From: Schistocerca nitens
Lineage: Eukaryota; Arthropoda; Insecta; Orthoptera; Acrididae
NCBI RefSeq assembly: GCF_023898315.1
Contig: NC_064622.1
Coordinates: 178,766,178 to 178,830,177 of the forward strand
DNA: 64,000 bases
Direction of reading: 5' to 3'
Shown in pieces: positions 1 to 11,271 of the stretch; positions within the stretch are counted from its first letter, which is position 1, and the number at the start of each line of letters is the position of its first letter. The notes below the pieces were generated by a model, which saw only the letters and a program-made list of their open reading frames with translations, was not told the origin of the DNA and did not search any database. A program made the position numbers and the translations under genes.

Positions 1-79
1 TGTAAATGTCAAGCTGTCAAACAAACAGAACAGTTTAGTTGCTATACGTTATCTATCTTGAGCTGACTGCAATCTGCTT

Positions 80-303
80 TACCGAGCGAGGTGGCGCAGT
101 GGTTAGCACACTGGACTCACATTCGGGAGGACGACGGTTCAATTTCCCTAAATCGTTTCAGGCAAATGCCGGGATGGTTCCTTTGAAAGGGTACGGCCGA
201 TTTCCTTCCCAATCCTTCCCTAACCCGAGCTTGCGCTCCGTCTCTAATGACCTCGTTGTCGACGGGACGTTAAACACTAACCATCACCACCACCACCACC
301 ACC
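80..303 (+). repeat. tRNA-derived SINE, family A, internally deleted copy
   Basis: The head has a tRNA-like A-box region (GTGGCGCAGTGGTTAGCAC) and a B-box-like GGTTCAAT. The tail ends in a CACCAC run. An 11-bp target duplication, GCAATCTGCTT, lies at 69-79 and 304-314. Compared with the copy at 19954-20201, about 35 bp are missing just after the B box, between CAAT and TTCCCT. The histidine run that appears when the tail is translated is only the CAC repeat. No coding function is expected; SINEs of this kind are transcribed by Pol III and copied by LINE enzymes. Confidence 0.88.
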
Positions 304-314
304 GCAATCTGCTT

Positions 315-671
315 AAAAAGTATCACACCAGACGCGTTTCATTTTTATTTATGAAGCATCTTCCGTGGTAGTTCTGTAAATTGGATCCATACGTTTGTAC
401 ATTTTTGATTGTATCAGGTTAAAAACAGCGTTTTCTTTATAAAGCTGGTCGGCAAATTACTTATGGTGTTTCTTTTCATATTCTGCTCGTTCCCTCGTTG
501 CTAGCGGTGGTTGGTGTCGAAAGGCTTCACTTCACATTTGCATTTAGCAGTTTTTCGCATTCTACAGTATTTCCTGCGCTGCATTATTTACACTTCACTT
601 CCTTAAATTATTTCTCATTCAACACTGCCACAGTGTTTATGTCTGTTCGTTTGTTTTGCTTCATGCTGGAG
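315..671. other. unannotated stretch
   Basis: AT-rich single-copy-looking DNA between two SINEs. I see no conserved frame, repeat or structural signal in it. Confidence 0.5.
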
Positions 672-768
672 TTCAAATGGCTCCGAGCACTATGCGAATT
701 AACTTCTGAGGTCATTAGTCGCCTAGAACTTAGAACTAATTAAACCTAACTAACCTAAGGACATGACA
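672..768 (-). repeat. SINE family B, 3' fragment
   Basis: This matches, in reverse, the 3' half of family B SINEs elsewhere in the window (for example 15479-15678). The matching stretches include TCAAATGGCTCCGAGCACTAT, the GAGGTCATTAGTC segment and AACCTAACTAACCTAAGGACAT. The tRNA-like head is absent, so it is 5'-truncated. I could not define a target duplication. Confidence 0.8.
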
Positions 769-1739
769 ATGAAACAGTAAAAAATTACAATGATCGACAG
801 GTGAGATTCATTGTTCTGTACATCAAGAAGCATTTACTTCTAAATTTTCAGGCACACAGCCCATGCAGAAATGGACAGTATGAATAGTATAGGAATGAAG
901 TTGCATGTTTTACTCCGCTGTCGTTTGCGACAGTTTTCGACGTAACTGAACGAAGAGTATGGGGCCTATGTATATTACTGCAAATAACGTTGGTTAAGTC
1001 AAAGTGCATACGCAGAACGATTTTTCTATTTAAACTCGCTGTTGTTGAATTTATGAAGGCAAAAGGTGTGTAGGAATGAAAATTAGAACATCCGGAATGG
1101 ATTGCGGATCTCACATTTTAAGCAGACTTGACTGCACCCTGCCCACAGTAAGGCAATTCAGGGCAAGAAATAACTTCTTTCTGATTTGACAGAGATGCAT
1201 CTAAAAAGAAAACCGCGTTATAGAGGGACACATTCTGACAAACGCAGTCCAGTTTCCTAAGCCGCAAAAAACAAAACAAAAAAAGCCCGAGGTTTCAAGA
1301 ATTCATTGTGACTGAGGACACTCTCTATCTTAACTCTTTTCGGGATAATTTGCCATTTCGGTTGAGCAAGCAGATGTAACATAAGAAGGACCTTCAAGGT
1401 AATTCCTGTTTTAATGACAAATCTTTCTACGTTAAAACTGTCTAGGGCGTCTACATTGCTTTCCTCGGAATTCCCAAGTCTCCATAATGAGGTTGCATAC
1501 AATATTTTGGTTGACATATTTTGTGAAAAACCTCCTTTCAATTATGAAATTAATTAAGTCACGATTTTAAGGTGACTTGGGTGCGAAACTGTGTGAAATT
1601 CCTGCGTCTGTCCGGTTCACCGGATAAAAATTACGTTATGCCTGAGCGCGCCAAAAATGACTAAATAATACTGAAAATTTGAATTTTTATGATCATATTT
1701 GTTGCGAAATGTGAAATATAAAACCATGCTGTATGCAGT
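769..1739. other. unannotated stretch
   Basis: Moderately AT-rich sequence with only short unrelated reading frames on either strand. I recognise no transposon terminus, coding domain or RNA in it. Confidence 0.5.
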
Positions 1740-1747
1740 GTAACTAC

Positions 1748-2221
1748 CAGGGGCGGTGGCAAGGGGGGGCTATGGGGCTGTAGCCCCCACCCCCCCCCCT
1801 CCCCATGGAGTATCATATTACACTGGATAAAATGACTACAGATATCAGTGAATATATTACTGCAACAGATTCAATAATTTTTTAATAATTATTTAGCAAT
1901 ATAGGTTACAATGCATTTTAAACACATTTTAACAAAAGAATAAGAGTGGAAAACAGCTTATTACTTAAACCAATAAATATCATTTAACTTAAAATAGGAG
2001 TCTTATTATTTATTAAAACACATTTTGTACCCTGAACTCCAAAACAGTTACCAAAAACTACTTTAAGCAACACTAAATTTTACCAATTTGTCGGTAGAGG
2101 ACCCAAACTCTCCTTTTGTTAAGCGATATTCCATTCCCCCTAAACCCCCTCCACCCCCATTAACCCCCCCCCCCCCCACACACACACACACACACTTGAC
2201 CGACTTCTAGAATCGCCCCTG
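1748..2221. mobile_element. hAT-like non-autonomous element (MITE)
   Basis: The 474-bp element begins CAGGGGCGG and ends in the near-complement CGCCCCTG. It is flanked by a perfect 8-bp duplication, GTAACTAC, at 1740-1747 and 2222-2229. An 8-bp duplication with CAGGGG-type ends is the hAT hallmark. The interior is AT-rich and non-coding, with C-rich runs near both ends and a CA microsatellite at about 2178-2196. It would depend on a hAT transposase encoded elsewhere. Confidence 0.82.
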
Positions 2222-2229
2222 GTAACTAC

Positions 2230-2754
2230 ACTGCCATTTAAATGCAGCACGTTTGCAGCTTTCCCTTCCTCCCCGCCTGTCTCTCAGACAGCATGGTGTG
2301 GCGGTGGGGGAAATGTGTAGCAAGGCTGGGCGCTTTGGCACTCAGGCCCGGGCATAACCTGAGGGCCCCTCGGCCTAACTTTTATTAAAGATCTTTGCTA
2401 AAAGCTTCCCTACTTCACTGTAAGAAATTTGACCAAAGGGATTTGATAAGTATTCATCGTTGTGCACGAGCACTATATTGCTGACATCACATAGATGTTT
2501 ATCACTGGCCACATTGACGTCAAAATGACGTCTCGTGTACGGGAAGTCTTGTGAAATGGCACACATGAGACTGATACGGAACTACCTCTTGTTCATGAAC
2601 AGAACTGCTCATCATTGAAAATACTGAAAACTGTGATTTCAATGCATGAGTTGAAATGTCGAGTCAACTTTCATGTGTTAATTCTGTTGTTAGTTCCTAA
2701 GTGAAATCTATCAGGTCTTCATATCCTCGATTTTTACATTTCTACATATGTGGA
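2230..2754. other. unannotated stretch
   Basis: This lies between the hAT MITE and the 3' end of the minus-strand LINE. A 63-codon minus-strand frame (2375-2566) shows no family resemblance and is probably chance. Confidence 0.45.
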
Positions 2755-3230
2755 CTTGTTTAGCCTGTCAGGGTATATGACTTCACAGAACATGCACCAC
2801 TGTGCATTGGAAAATCCCCATCAGTATTTTGAGGACTTAATTCCTTGGGCCTGCATGGGGGCATGGAACATCCATAAGAACTCGCCATACGTCTCTGTCT
2901 TTGCCCATTTTTTCTCAATTCCGCTCTAGTTTTGCTAAATCTCCTTACTTTCCTTTCCACTGACCCTTTGCATGTACCTCTAGGCCTGCGTCTCTTTCCT
3001 CTTCCTTGAGGATTCCTGTCCAATGCCTTCTTTCTCATGTGGCTTCCTCAGTGTATGCCCCAGCATTGCCAGTTTCTCTTACGCAACTGTTCTTCTATAG
3101 GTGTCTGTTTTTTTTTTTTTTTTTTTCTCCAGAGGTCCTCATTACTTATTTTTGTGACCAGACAGAGTCATTACACGTCAGAGACACCTATTTGTGAAGC
3201 TCTGTAAATGTGATGTTATCTTTTTATCTA

Positions 3231-4849
3231 CCAGGTGGTCAAAATGTCAGTATAAATTTGAAAACTGAATAGATCACGGAATAATGTAGATAGAGAGGTA
3301 CAAATTGACACACATCCTTGGAATGTCATGGGGTTTTACTAGAACAAAAAAAATACAAAAGTTCAAAAAATTTCCGACAGATGGCGCTTCATCTGATCAG
3401 AATAGCAATAATTAGCATAACAAAGTAAGACAAAGCAAAGATGTTCTTTACAGGAAATGCTCAATATGTCCACCATCATTCCTCAACAATAGCTGTAGTT
3501 GAGGAATAATGTTGTGAACAGCACTGTAAAGCATGTCCGGAGTTATGGTGAGGCATTGGCGTCGGATGTTGTCTTTCAGCATCCCTAGAGATGTCGGTCG
3601 ATCACGATACACTTGCGTCTTCAGGTAAACCCAAATCCAATAATCGCACGGACTGAGGTCTGGGGACCTGGGAAGCCAAGCATGACGAAAGTGGTGGCTG
3701 AGCACACGATCATCACCAAACGACGCGCGCAAGAGATCTTTCACGCGTCTAGCAATATGGGGTTGGAGCGCCATCCTGCATAAACATCGTACGTTCCAGC
3801 AGGCGTTTATCAGCCAGGCTGGGGATGATGCGATTCTGTAACATATCGGCATACCTCTCACCCGTCACGGTAGCAGTTACAAAACCAGAATCATGCATTT
3901 CCTCGAAGAAAAACGGCCCGATAACGGTAGATGTGGTAAATCCAACCCATACTGTGACTTTCTCGTCGTGCAATGGAGTTTCCACGACAGTTCTAGGATT
4001 TTCGGTAGCCCAAATTCTACAGTTGTGGGCGTTGACAGACCCTCGGAGCGTGAAATGAGCGTCGTCGGTGCACAACACGTTACTCAACCAATCACCATCT
4101 TCCGCCATCTTTTGAAACGCCCACACCGCAAATGCCCTCCGCTTCACTAAATCGCCAGCTAACAGTTCATGTGTGTGTGTGTGTGGTTTGAGGTTTTCGG
4201 GCACTAAAGTAACAGTTCATGATGCCGATGTATTTTGTACGGATAGCATCGGAGGGTACGCCTCAGTGCCAACCAAACAGTAGTGTAGGGAATGCCGGTG
4301 CGACGTGCGACTGCACGAGCGCTGACTTCCCCGTGCATAGACGAACCCGCTACAGTCTCCATTTCTTCCTGAACTGTCTTAGCAGCATTATGCCTTGTGC
4401 TCGGTCGGCCACTACAGGGTCTATTGTCTAAACAACCCGTGGCTTCGAACTTCGAAATCATTCTCGTCACAGCTGCATTTGTCAACGGACCTTTACCCGT
4501 TCGAATCCCCTTCCTATGGCGTTAGGATCGTAACGCTGAACTAGCACATTCTCCATTCTGATAATACAGCTTCACTAAAAGCGCCTTTACAGGTAACGTC
4601 AACATGCTGTGACTGCTGCCGCATCTGATTCTCTCTCTCATTACAGCTCCTTTTATGCACGATTGTCATGCGCAGTCACTGACGTTTTGCTGTCCAGCGG
4701 CATCTGTCGGACATTTTTGAACTTTGTTTTTTTGGTTCTAATAAAACCCGATGTCATTCCAAGCATGTGTGTCAATTTTTACCTCTATATCTACATTATT
4801 CCGTGGTTTGTTAAGTTTTCAAATTTATACTGACTTTTTGATCACCCGG
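3231..4849 (-). mobile_element. mariner-like DNA transposon with about 150-bp TIRs
   Basis: The ends CCAGGTGGTC and GATCACCCGG are flanked by TA at 3229-3230 and 4850-4851. Inverted terminal repeats of about 150 bp can be followed inward (3231 to about 3390 against 4849 to about 4690), sharing the segment near TCAGTATAAATTTGAAAACT. Between them is a broken minus-strand transposase. A deletion derivative of the same element lies at 13392-14055. The element landed inside the LINE, so it is younger than that LINE. Confidence 0.88.
3448..4485 (-). pseudogene. mariner-like DDD transposase, broken
   Basis: Reading from 4485 down, there is an N-terminal helix-turn-helix region with RPSTRHN and ARAVARRTGIPYTTVW. 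It is followed by the catalytic domain with CTDDAHF, WATENPR, MQDGAP and SPDLSPCDYW. By my count 42 residues separate the second and third Asp, close to the DD41D group. Damage: a one-base insertion just after the MQDGAP block shifts the frame. In addition, about 53 bp containing a TG run are inserted near 4155-4210, flanked by a repeat of TAACAGTTCATG; it splits HHELLAGDLVKRR. The 3' end around GGHIEHFL is preserved. It would have excised and inserted its element at TA sites; it is not functional now. Confidence 0.85.
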
Positions 4850-5439
4850 TACTTTACAACTTTCACTGACATAGAGGAGGATAGGTTTCACATTTATATT
4901 AAAAATACGAATTTTAGTTCTGTTTCTCCATATCGTATACAGTTGTATAAGCGCAGCATTTGCCTTCTTTATGTCGTTCTGCGAATCATCTTCAGCTCCA
5001 CCATCTCTCTGCACACTACCCGAGATACAGGAATGAGTTGACAGTCTCCACTTGCTGCTGCCCTACTAACAGCAGCACTTCCATGTTCCCTGGATTTATT
5101 CTCATTTCCTTTGTTTTACCCATATTTATCTTGAGCCCAATAATTTGTATATTTCTTTTTTCAGTGAATTTAATTTAGCCTTCACATCTGTCAGCCTTTG
5201 AACTAATAAAACTATGTCATCTACGAAATCCAAATCTTTCAGATATTCTTGGATTCCACATTGGATTCCTTGTCTACTGTTCGCTGTGACTCCTCTCATA
5301 TGAAGAGAATTGGTGACAAAACACAATCCTACCAGACTCCGGTTGTTACCTCTGTTGAAACTGTGAAATTTCCTTTGTGGATCACACAACATTTGTAACT
5401 ATCATTCAAATCGTTGATGATGTTGACTCTACTGTGGTA

Positions 5440-5843
5440 TACCATTGTATTGTATGGAACTGGGGACCCAGAACGAACAGAGAGGCTTCGTTCCCGCCGT
5501 AGCCCTCAGTGGTACACAACCCCATAACAGGCTACAGCAGTCCACTCACCCCACCGCCGCCCCACACCGAACCTAAGGTCCATCAGACGAGTGTAACCCC
5601 AATGTTTGCGTGGTAGAGTAATTATGGTGTACGCTTACGTGGAGACAGTGTTTGCACTGCAATCGCCGACGTAGTGTAACTGAGGCAGAATAAGGAAACC
5701 AGCTCGCATTCACCGAGGCAGATGGAAAACCGCCCTAAAATCCATCCACAGACTGGCGGGCACATTGGACCTCGACACCAATCCGCCGGGAGGATTCGTG
5801 CCGGGGACCAGCGTGCCTTCCCGCCTGGAAAGCAGTGCGTTAC
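5440..5843 (-). repeat. SINE-like tRNA-derived repeat (family D)
   Basis: On the minus strand the head reads GAGGTAACGCACTGC followed by a B-box-like GGCACGAATCC, as in tRNA-derived repeats. It interrupts two RT blocks of the surrounding LINE, which explains the loss of coding sense between them. The boundaries are approximate and I could not prove a target duplication. Confidence 0.55.
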
Positions 5844-6430
5844 CTCAGCACATGATTTGTCACAGAATGGAAGGTCTCTCCAGAATCAATGAATGACAGG
5901 TACATGGTTGCCTGGAATTCTTTACTTTGCTGTAATATGATCCTAAGAGTATTAATAAGATCAACATAACTGCATGGTGCTTGCAAACAGGCCTCTTCTT
6001 TATGCAGTCGTTTTTCAACCGAATCTTTAATAGTATTTAAAATAACATAACTCTGTTGACGACCTTGCTGGGCACTGACAATAATGTAATACCACACCAG
6101 TTGTTACAATCTGACAAATTTCCTTTTTTGGGGTGATTTACCACCAAACTGCTTTTCACTCTTTTGCGGATTTCTCTTCGAGACAAATACGCTTCCGCAA
6201 GGGGTAGAGCATTTTAACAGTACTTTCGATATTGGCTTTTAACATCTCTGGTGCTATGTTGTCTAGGTCGGAAGTCTTTACATTTTTTAAGCTTCTCAAA
6301 GTACTCTCTGCTCCTAATTTCACCCATTGTGGGACATTGCATGTTTACATCTCGATCTGCTTCGACTTTCTCTGTAACGTACCTCACCTGTTCCTCTTGG
6401 TTGTCTTTACGATTTAACTGCACCTTGAAA

Positions 6431-9243
6431 TCCTTCTCCTATCTCTCTAGCTATACCACTTGTAGATACTTAAGATAATTCTCATTTACTGTTCCATCAC
6501 AGCTGCACACTTTTTTAAAAATTCGATTACATTTTTCTATCACTCTGGATCATTTTCAGATCTCAGCAACTGCATTAACAAACTATCGTGTCTACTCAGA
6601 ACAACATACTAGAGTACTGAGTACTTTGATATCTTGTTTATAATAGACCAGACCAAGGTGTGGTCATTTCCAATTTTGTTCTAAAATTTGGAAGAAAGGT
6701 ATGAGTGAAAAGTAACATGCAAACCTCCAAATGTCAGACAGTCATATCGGTACCAAACCGTGTATATTGGCAGAGTATCAACCAAAACTCCGATATAGTT
6801 TGTGCTATGTGCTGCCGTCTAGGAGTACATGCATAAACGGTAAGAAACAGCACAGGAAAAGCGTAACTGAGAGCGTCTGTCATGTAGAGCTCTGATGAGG
6901 TAGCTGGTAGAACATCTGTTTGTCGTACTGAAGAACTGAACGATTTCCTATTGTGTTTCACGACTGTTTCAAGCTGCGCGCTACCACCGCGATTGCCTTT
7001 TGTATTTCCTGCCCTCGTCTCTGCCCACATTCACCAAGAACAGTACTGTCACACCACATTTATTTCAGACATTTTGTGGGATGCAGTAAATTCAAGCAGA
7101 GGACGATACTTAGCAAGCGCTTGTGCAGAGGTGTTCCTAAGGGCTTAATTATGTCTTCGTTTTGAAACTGCGTAGCGGCTCATTATGTAAACGAACGTCC
7201 AGACTGAGCACTAAGACACAGAATAGAAAGTATACAGAATGGAAACTCAGCTGAAATCCATGCACCAAAATTTAGTGCACATGTACAAAGTCTGCCATAC
7301 TGAAACTGAGAAAACGGCTATGTTTGAAGCCATAGGCGAACGGATAAATTTTATTTATTTTATTAAGTGTACATTTTAGTTACTGGGCCTACCTACAAGT
7401 AAACGATGGTCTGAGACACTGTGAAAGTAAGAAACATGTAATGAGCAGTAGTGAGAGAAAAGACCACACAGGAAAGTAACGAGCGATTCCCATGAAGCGG
7501 CTTATAGCAGTTCAGCAGAAAAATGAGTTTTCCAATTATCTTTCTGCAAAGAATAAAAGTTTATTAAACAGGAAGAAATACTGTATGTAAATGAAGCAAA
7601 GCTACACCAACTCCTGGAGTGTGTGTTTAGGTATAGATTCCCTTTTTCCTTTAAAAAATTGAAAACGCGTTTGTGTATCTACTTCGCTACTGTATGTTAT
7701 TTGTCAACCTATTCTGAGGAAAAACTCAGCATATAAAATTGATTTCTTTTGTGTCTTATAGTTTCATATCACAGTTTGATGACGAAGTGACTATTTTTTT
7801 CGATAAGGTCATAGTTACTGTGATACGTAATTTCCAAGTACCCTGTAGCATAACATTTGAAGGTTTTTACAGTGAAAAATGTGGTCTCTGGCTACTTGGC
7901 ATTTGATTCATTTTAGGTGGTACTTTGCTTTATACTAAATGTAGCTAACATGTCGTAATCGTTTTTAAAATTGGAAGGAAAGCGTCATCTCACTAAAGGG
8001 TGGAGAAAATAGAAGTTGCAGTATTTCAGTCGAGCACACTATGCTGAAGTAATCTACAGCTCACAAGGGGACCGCACCTGTTCATCATCACCGATTTCCT
8101 CCGAATTATTATATTTGCAGAGCCTGGTCAGAAATGAAAGTGACAGAATTGGGAGCTCTAACTGGACAGGGGTTTAAAAGAAAATAGTATTTTTGACGTG
8201 GCTTGGGCGATGCATGAGCCATTTATGGCAGTAAAGTTCATAAGCAGAGGGTGGAAGAGCTGAAAGGGTGTGGAATGATAAGCAGAGGCTCGAGCATTCG
8301 ATTCCGTCTGTGAAGACTATTTTATCTTTTATATTTTCAATTTTCACATTACTTAAAATGCAAAGTAAACAGAAATAATGTTTACTACAGTGTATTAATT
8401 AATACCTTAATAAAAGCATAAAAAGGGAAGACACATAAATTTGAAATTAGATATAATTTTCCAGGAAGCGATTTAAGCTGTATACAAGAACTTCATACAT
8501 AAAATTAGATGTTACATTATTTAAAGGTTGATGACTTACACTTGCTGGGGTGATATTTATCATAAAATCAAAGAAAGCAGTAATTTGCTTGGCATGTTGT
8601 ACACATTATGAACGTCGCATTTTTACAACCATGTTTAATGGTTGCTATAAAATTTCTATAGACAAAGCAACTTGCGTGACATTCGTGAACGGTTCTCTCT
8701 CATCTTACAGTTTGACAGCAAACCACACATAATGCATTGTGTTGCCAAACACTGATGAAGGTGATGCATAGTAGAATGTATTTTGGTACAGTCTACTGGG
8801 GATGTGATTTCCTGTTTTCTGTCACTGAGATAAGAGCAGCTTAGAGGGTTCCTGATCAAATTGCTTACCTGCCAATAAAAAACAGACATCGCAGATTTGC
8901 AACTAACATAGTGCATTTGGGGAAATCACTTCGACACTGCACGATAGCAATCCTTCACTTTGAAAAATCGCTTCCTATAATACTATGTATTTGTTGGTCT
9001 TCCTCCCCCACGAATCACTTACAGAAGAAATTTGTTCCCCTGTATGTAGGCCTTCAACACATCAGTCAATTTTTTTTTTTGCGTAGGGCTGTTATAAGTT
9101 TCCCACATTTTGATGAAGTATAACAATATTCCTATATTTTGCCTTCGCCTTTCCTTTTCAAGCCTTTTATGAAAATACTGGTAAATAAAATAAATTCAGC
9201 ATTACTTCAGTCTAATTTCAGTGTAAATAACGTAAAAATTGAA

Positions 9244-9247
<4 letters not shown>
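6431..9247. other. unannotated stretch
   Basis: About 2.8 kb with no interpretable gene. At 8040-8340 the text includes TCGAGCATTCGATTCC, faintly like a tRNA-type B box, followed by T-rich sequence. It may be an unlisted short repeat, but with one copy here I cannot support it. Confidence 0.4.

Positions 9248-9274
<27 letters not shown>
9248..9274. repeat. (TA)n microsatellite
   Basis: An uninterrupted AT/TA run of about 27 bp. Confidence 0.95.
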
Positions 9275-9279
<5 letters not shown>

Positions 9280-9895
9280 TTTTCCATATAGCATACTGAC
9301 CCTGTGACCCTACAATTATAGTTCTGCAGTCTTTCCACACCGCCAACTGCTGCCTAGAAACTGCACTAACATAAATGGCTTATGTCTCTCTCAACACACA
9401 CCAAAGAGACTATTTTTTTTCTAAATTCTAGGCCATCTGGAGCTCCCCCTTCCGTCACCTCCATTTCTGGCCAAGCCTGGCATTTACCATACATTCAGTG
9501 GAAATTGATGATGATGAGAAGGCTCTGTCCCATTGTGAGTCGTGAACAATTGGAAGAAATGCATGTCTCTCAGATTAGTAATGGCGACTTACTGCGGTAC
9601 TTTACAGCTGGAAGAAAATGATGATGAGGAAGACATTGTATATCAACAGTTATGTAAAGGAATAGTTGAACACATGTCATATTTAGGACAAAGTTTGACA
9701 GACGTTTCCTTGCAACACTTATCAATAATTATTTAAAAAACAAATATGATCATATCATGTGATATGTTAGAGTGAAATTATAGTTCTGGGCCTAAATCAA
9801 AACATTTGTGTAAAATAAATTTTAATCAGCCTATTGGATTCATTTCTAGTAATACCTAGTAGTAGGACAAAGACAGCACAAACACATTTTGTTAG
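9275..9895. other. unannotated stretch
   Basis: AT-rich, with no recognisable element ends or coding domains. Confidence 0.4.
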
Positions 9896-10170
9896 TATGG
9901 GCTGCATACATTCAGGGACATACGCGACTGATTTATGACCACCTCACTCTCCCCTTAACCTACTGTTATGCTAATTGACTTATGATACCTGTGGGTTGAT
10001 TTATGACCCCATATGGATAATCCATCCTTCTGAGAAACCCCCACTCCTCAGCCTCCCCTTTCTCCTCCCCCAACACTGTACTGGATCCCCAAGTCCCCTC
10101 CCCCTGACCAATACAAGCAAGCTTTTGACATCAATTTAATTGACTAATTAATGAAATCGATCAATGAATT
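9896..10170 (+). repeat. dispersed repeat, copy 1 (unknown type)
   Basis: It aligns in direct orientation with 22296-22650. Shared landmarks include GCATACATTCAGG, GATTTATGACC, CCTTAACCTA, GGGTTGATTTAT and TTCTGAGAA followed by C-rich sequence, then ATTAATTAA-type spacing. By eye identity is around 75%. I see no coding content. Both copies sit at an edge of recognisable palindrome-arm sequence. Confidence 0.7.
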
Positions 10171-10814
10171 ACTCCCTTCCCCTCTGGGAAATACCCCAAC
10201 CCTCACTTCCCAATCCCCTCCCTTTCTCCATCTGGAAACAGGTGGAAGAGACTCAGTCTGTGCAGAGTTGCTGGAGAGGAAGGTCATTGGGAGTTTATTT
10301 TCTTTATTTTGGGCGCTACCCCATTGGAAATTAGGGGGAAGGCTAACCCCTCCCCTCCACCCTCTGGAGAAATAGCGGAAAACGCTCAATCTGCGCTGAT
10401 CTATTGGAGTGGAAAGTGGAAGTTTACGTTGTCCAGCAACTACATGCCCTAATAATGTAATTACACTGATGCAGATTGTAAGTGATGTCTTTTTGGAAAA
10501 TTTTTGGAAGTGTGCTCACACACATGCAGGGACTGACCGAGCTAGTGCACAATACCAACATCAGAGGGCATCACACCCCCACTCCTCACCCCCTTCCTCC
10601 CCACCTCTCCCAGAAAAGATTGGTGAGAAAAATCAGAGTTGGTGGACTGGAAGGATGTCACGGCAGGAAATTCAACTAACTTGCAGAGTGTATAATAGTA
10701 CAATGTTTATATACAAAATTCAATTTGCAGGGGTTGGATCTCTCTTTTATTTGGTAGAAAAAGCTCATTGTTCTCTGCTGTTTTCGAAGATGCAGGTCTT
10801 GTAAAAATCCTCAA
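10171..10814. other. C-rich and AT-rich stretch before the palindrome arm
   Basis: Several CCCTCCCC runs, with no supported gene. From about 10700 weak similarity to the far right arm (around 43700) may begin. Confidence 0.4.
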
Positions 10815-11271
10815 AAAGAAGCAATTAAATATGTAAATAGATTGCTGTTTCTCCGATCGTGCAAGGAATATTGTCATGAAATCGACTTCAACATAACTCA
10901 CCACACATAATTACATTGTCCACATTACGCTAAATGTATCTGGCGATCGCTGAGCTGCTCCATTCACTGCAGGAAGGAGTGGTGTGCAACAGCTGATAGT
11001 CCCCACATCATCTCGTGAAGGACCGCCAGCCATCATGTGGTATTAGCATACCTCAAGTCGCTACTTCTGGTTGCAAGCGACCATGGGGTGGAAGTCGGCC
11101 TCCTTTGATGTTTGATACCCAGGAAACAACTTCCGCTATCTCTCAAGTGGCTAATTCCTGTTTGTGCATGAACCAGTGTGTCCAATCAGACAGATGGAGG
11201 TTTTCATCTCTCTTCAGAATACTGTGTTCCTATTGGCTAATGCTGGGGACAAAGGGAGAGCCGATGCAGTT

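Larger units (their letters stand above)
2755..6430 (-). mobile_element. decayed LINE (non-LTR retrotransposon), twice interrupted
   Basis: Reading the minus strand from 6430 down, pieces of one LINE reverse transcriptase occur in order: a pre-RT segment (6423-6214), RT blocks containing NNWCGITLLS and YVDLINTLRII (about 6130-5850), a degenerate catalytic block FVDDIVLL (about 5230), the post-RT stretch ending ILLYVSESCKV (about 4860), and a basic C-terminal region with NPQGRGKRRRPRGT (about 3010-2950). A mariner-like element (3231-4849) sits inside the C-terminal coding part, and a SINE-like repeat (about 5440-5843) sits between RT blocks. Reading continues sensibly across the TA site of the DNA element. 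Stops and frameshifts are many, so it is inactive. The clade is uncertain; the wording resembles RTE-like arthropod LINEs. Confidence 0.8.

Noticed and set aside
280-303. Poly-histidine stretch in a plus-strand reading frame
   Set aside because: It is the CAC-repeat tail of a SINE, read in one frame by chance.
6734-7030. 98-codon minus-strand frame
   Set aside because: No family resemblance, splice or initiation context; consistent with chance in sequence of this length.
8040-8340. Possible additional SINE with a B-box-like TTCGATTCC
   Set aside because: Only one copy seen, no target duplication and no clear head or tail.
10144-10804. Open frames of 74-131 codons in C-rich sequence
   Set aside because: Low-complexity composition and no domain; similar frames appear on both strands.
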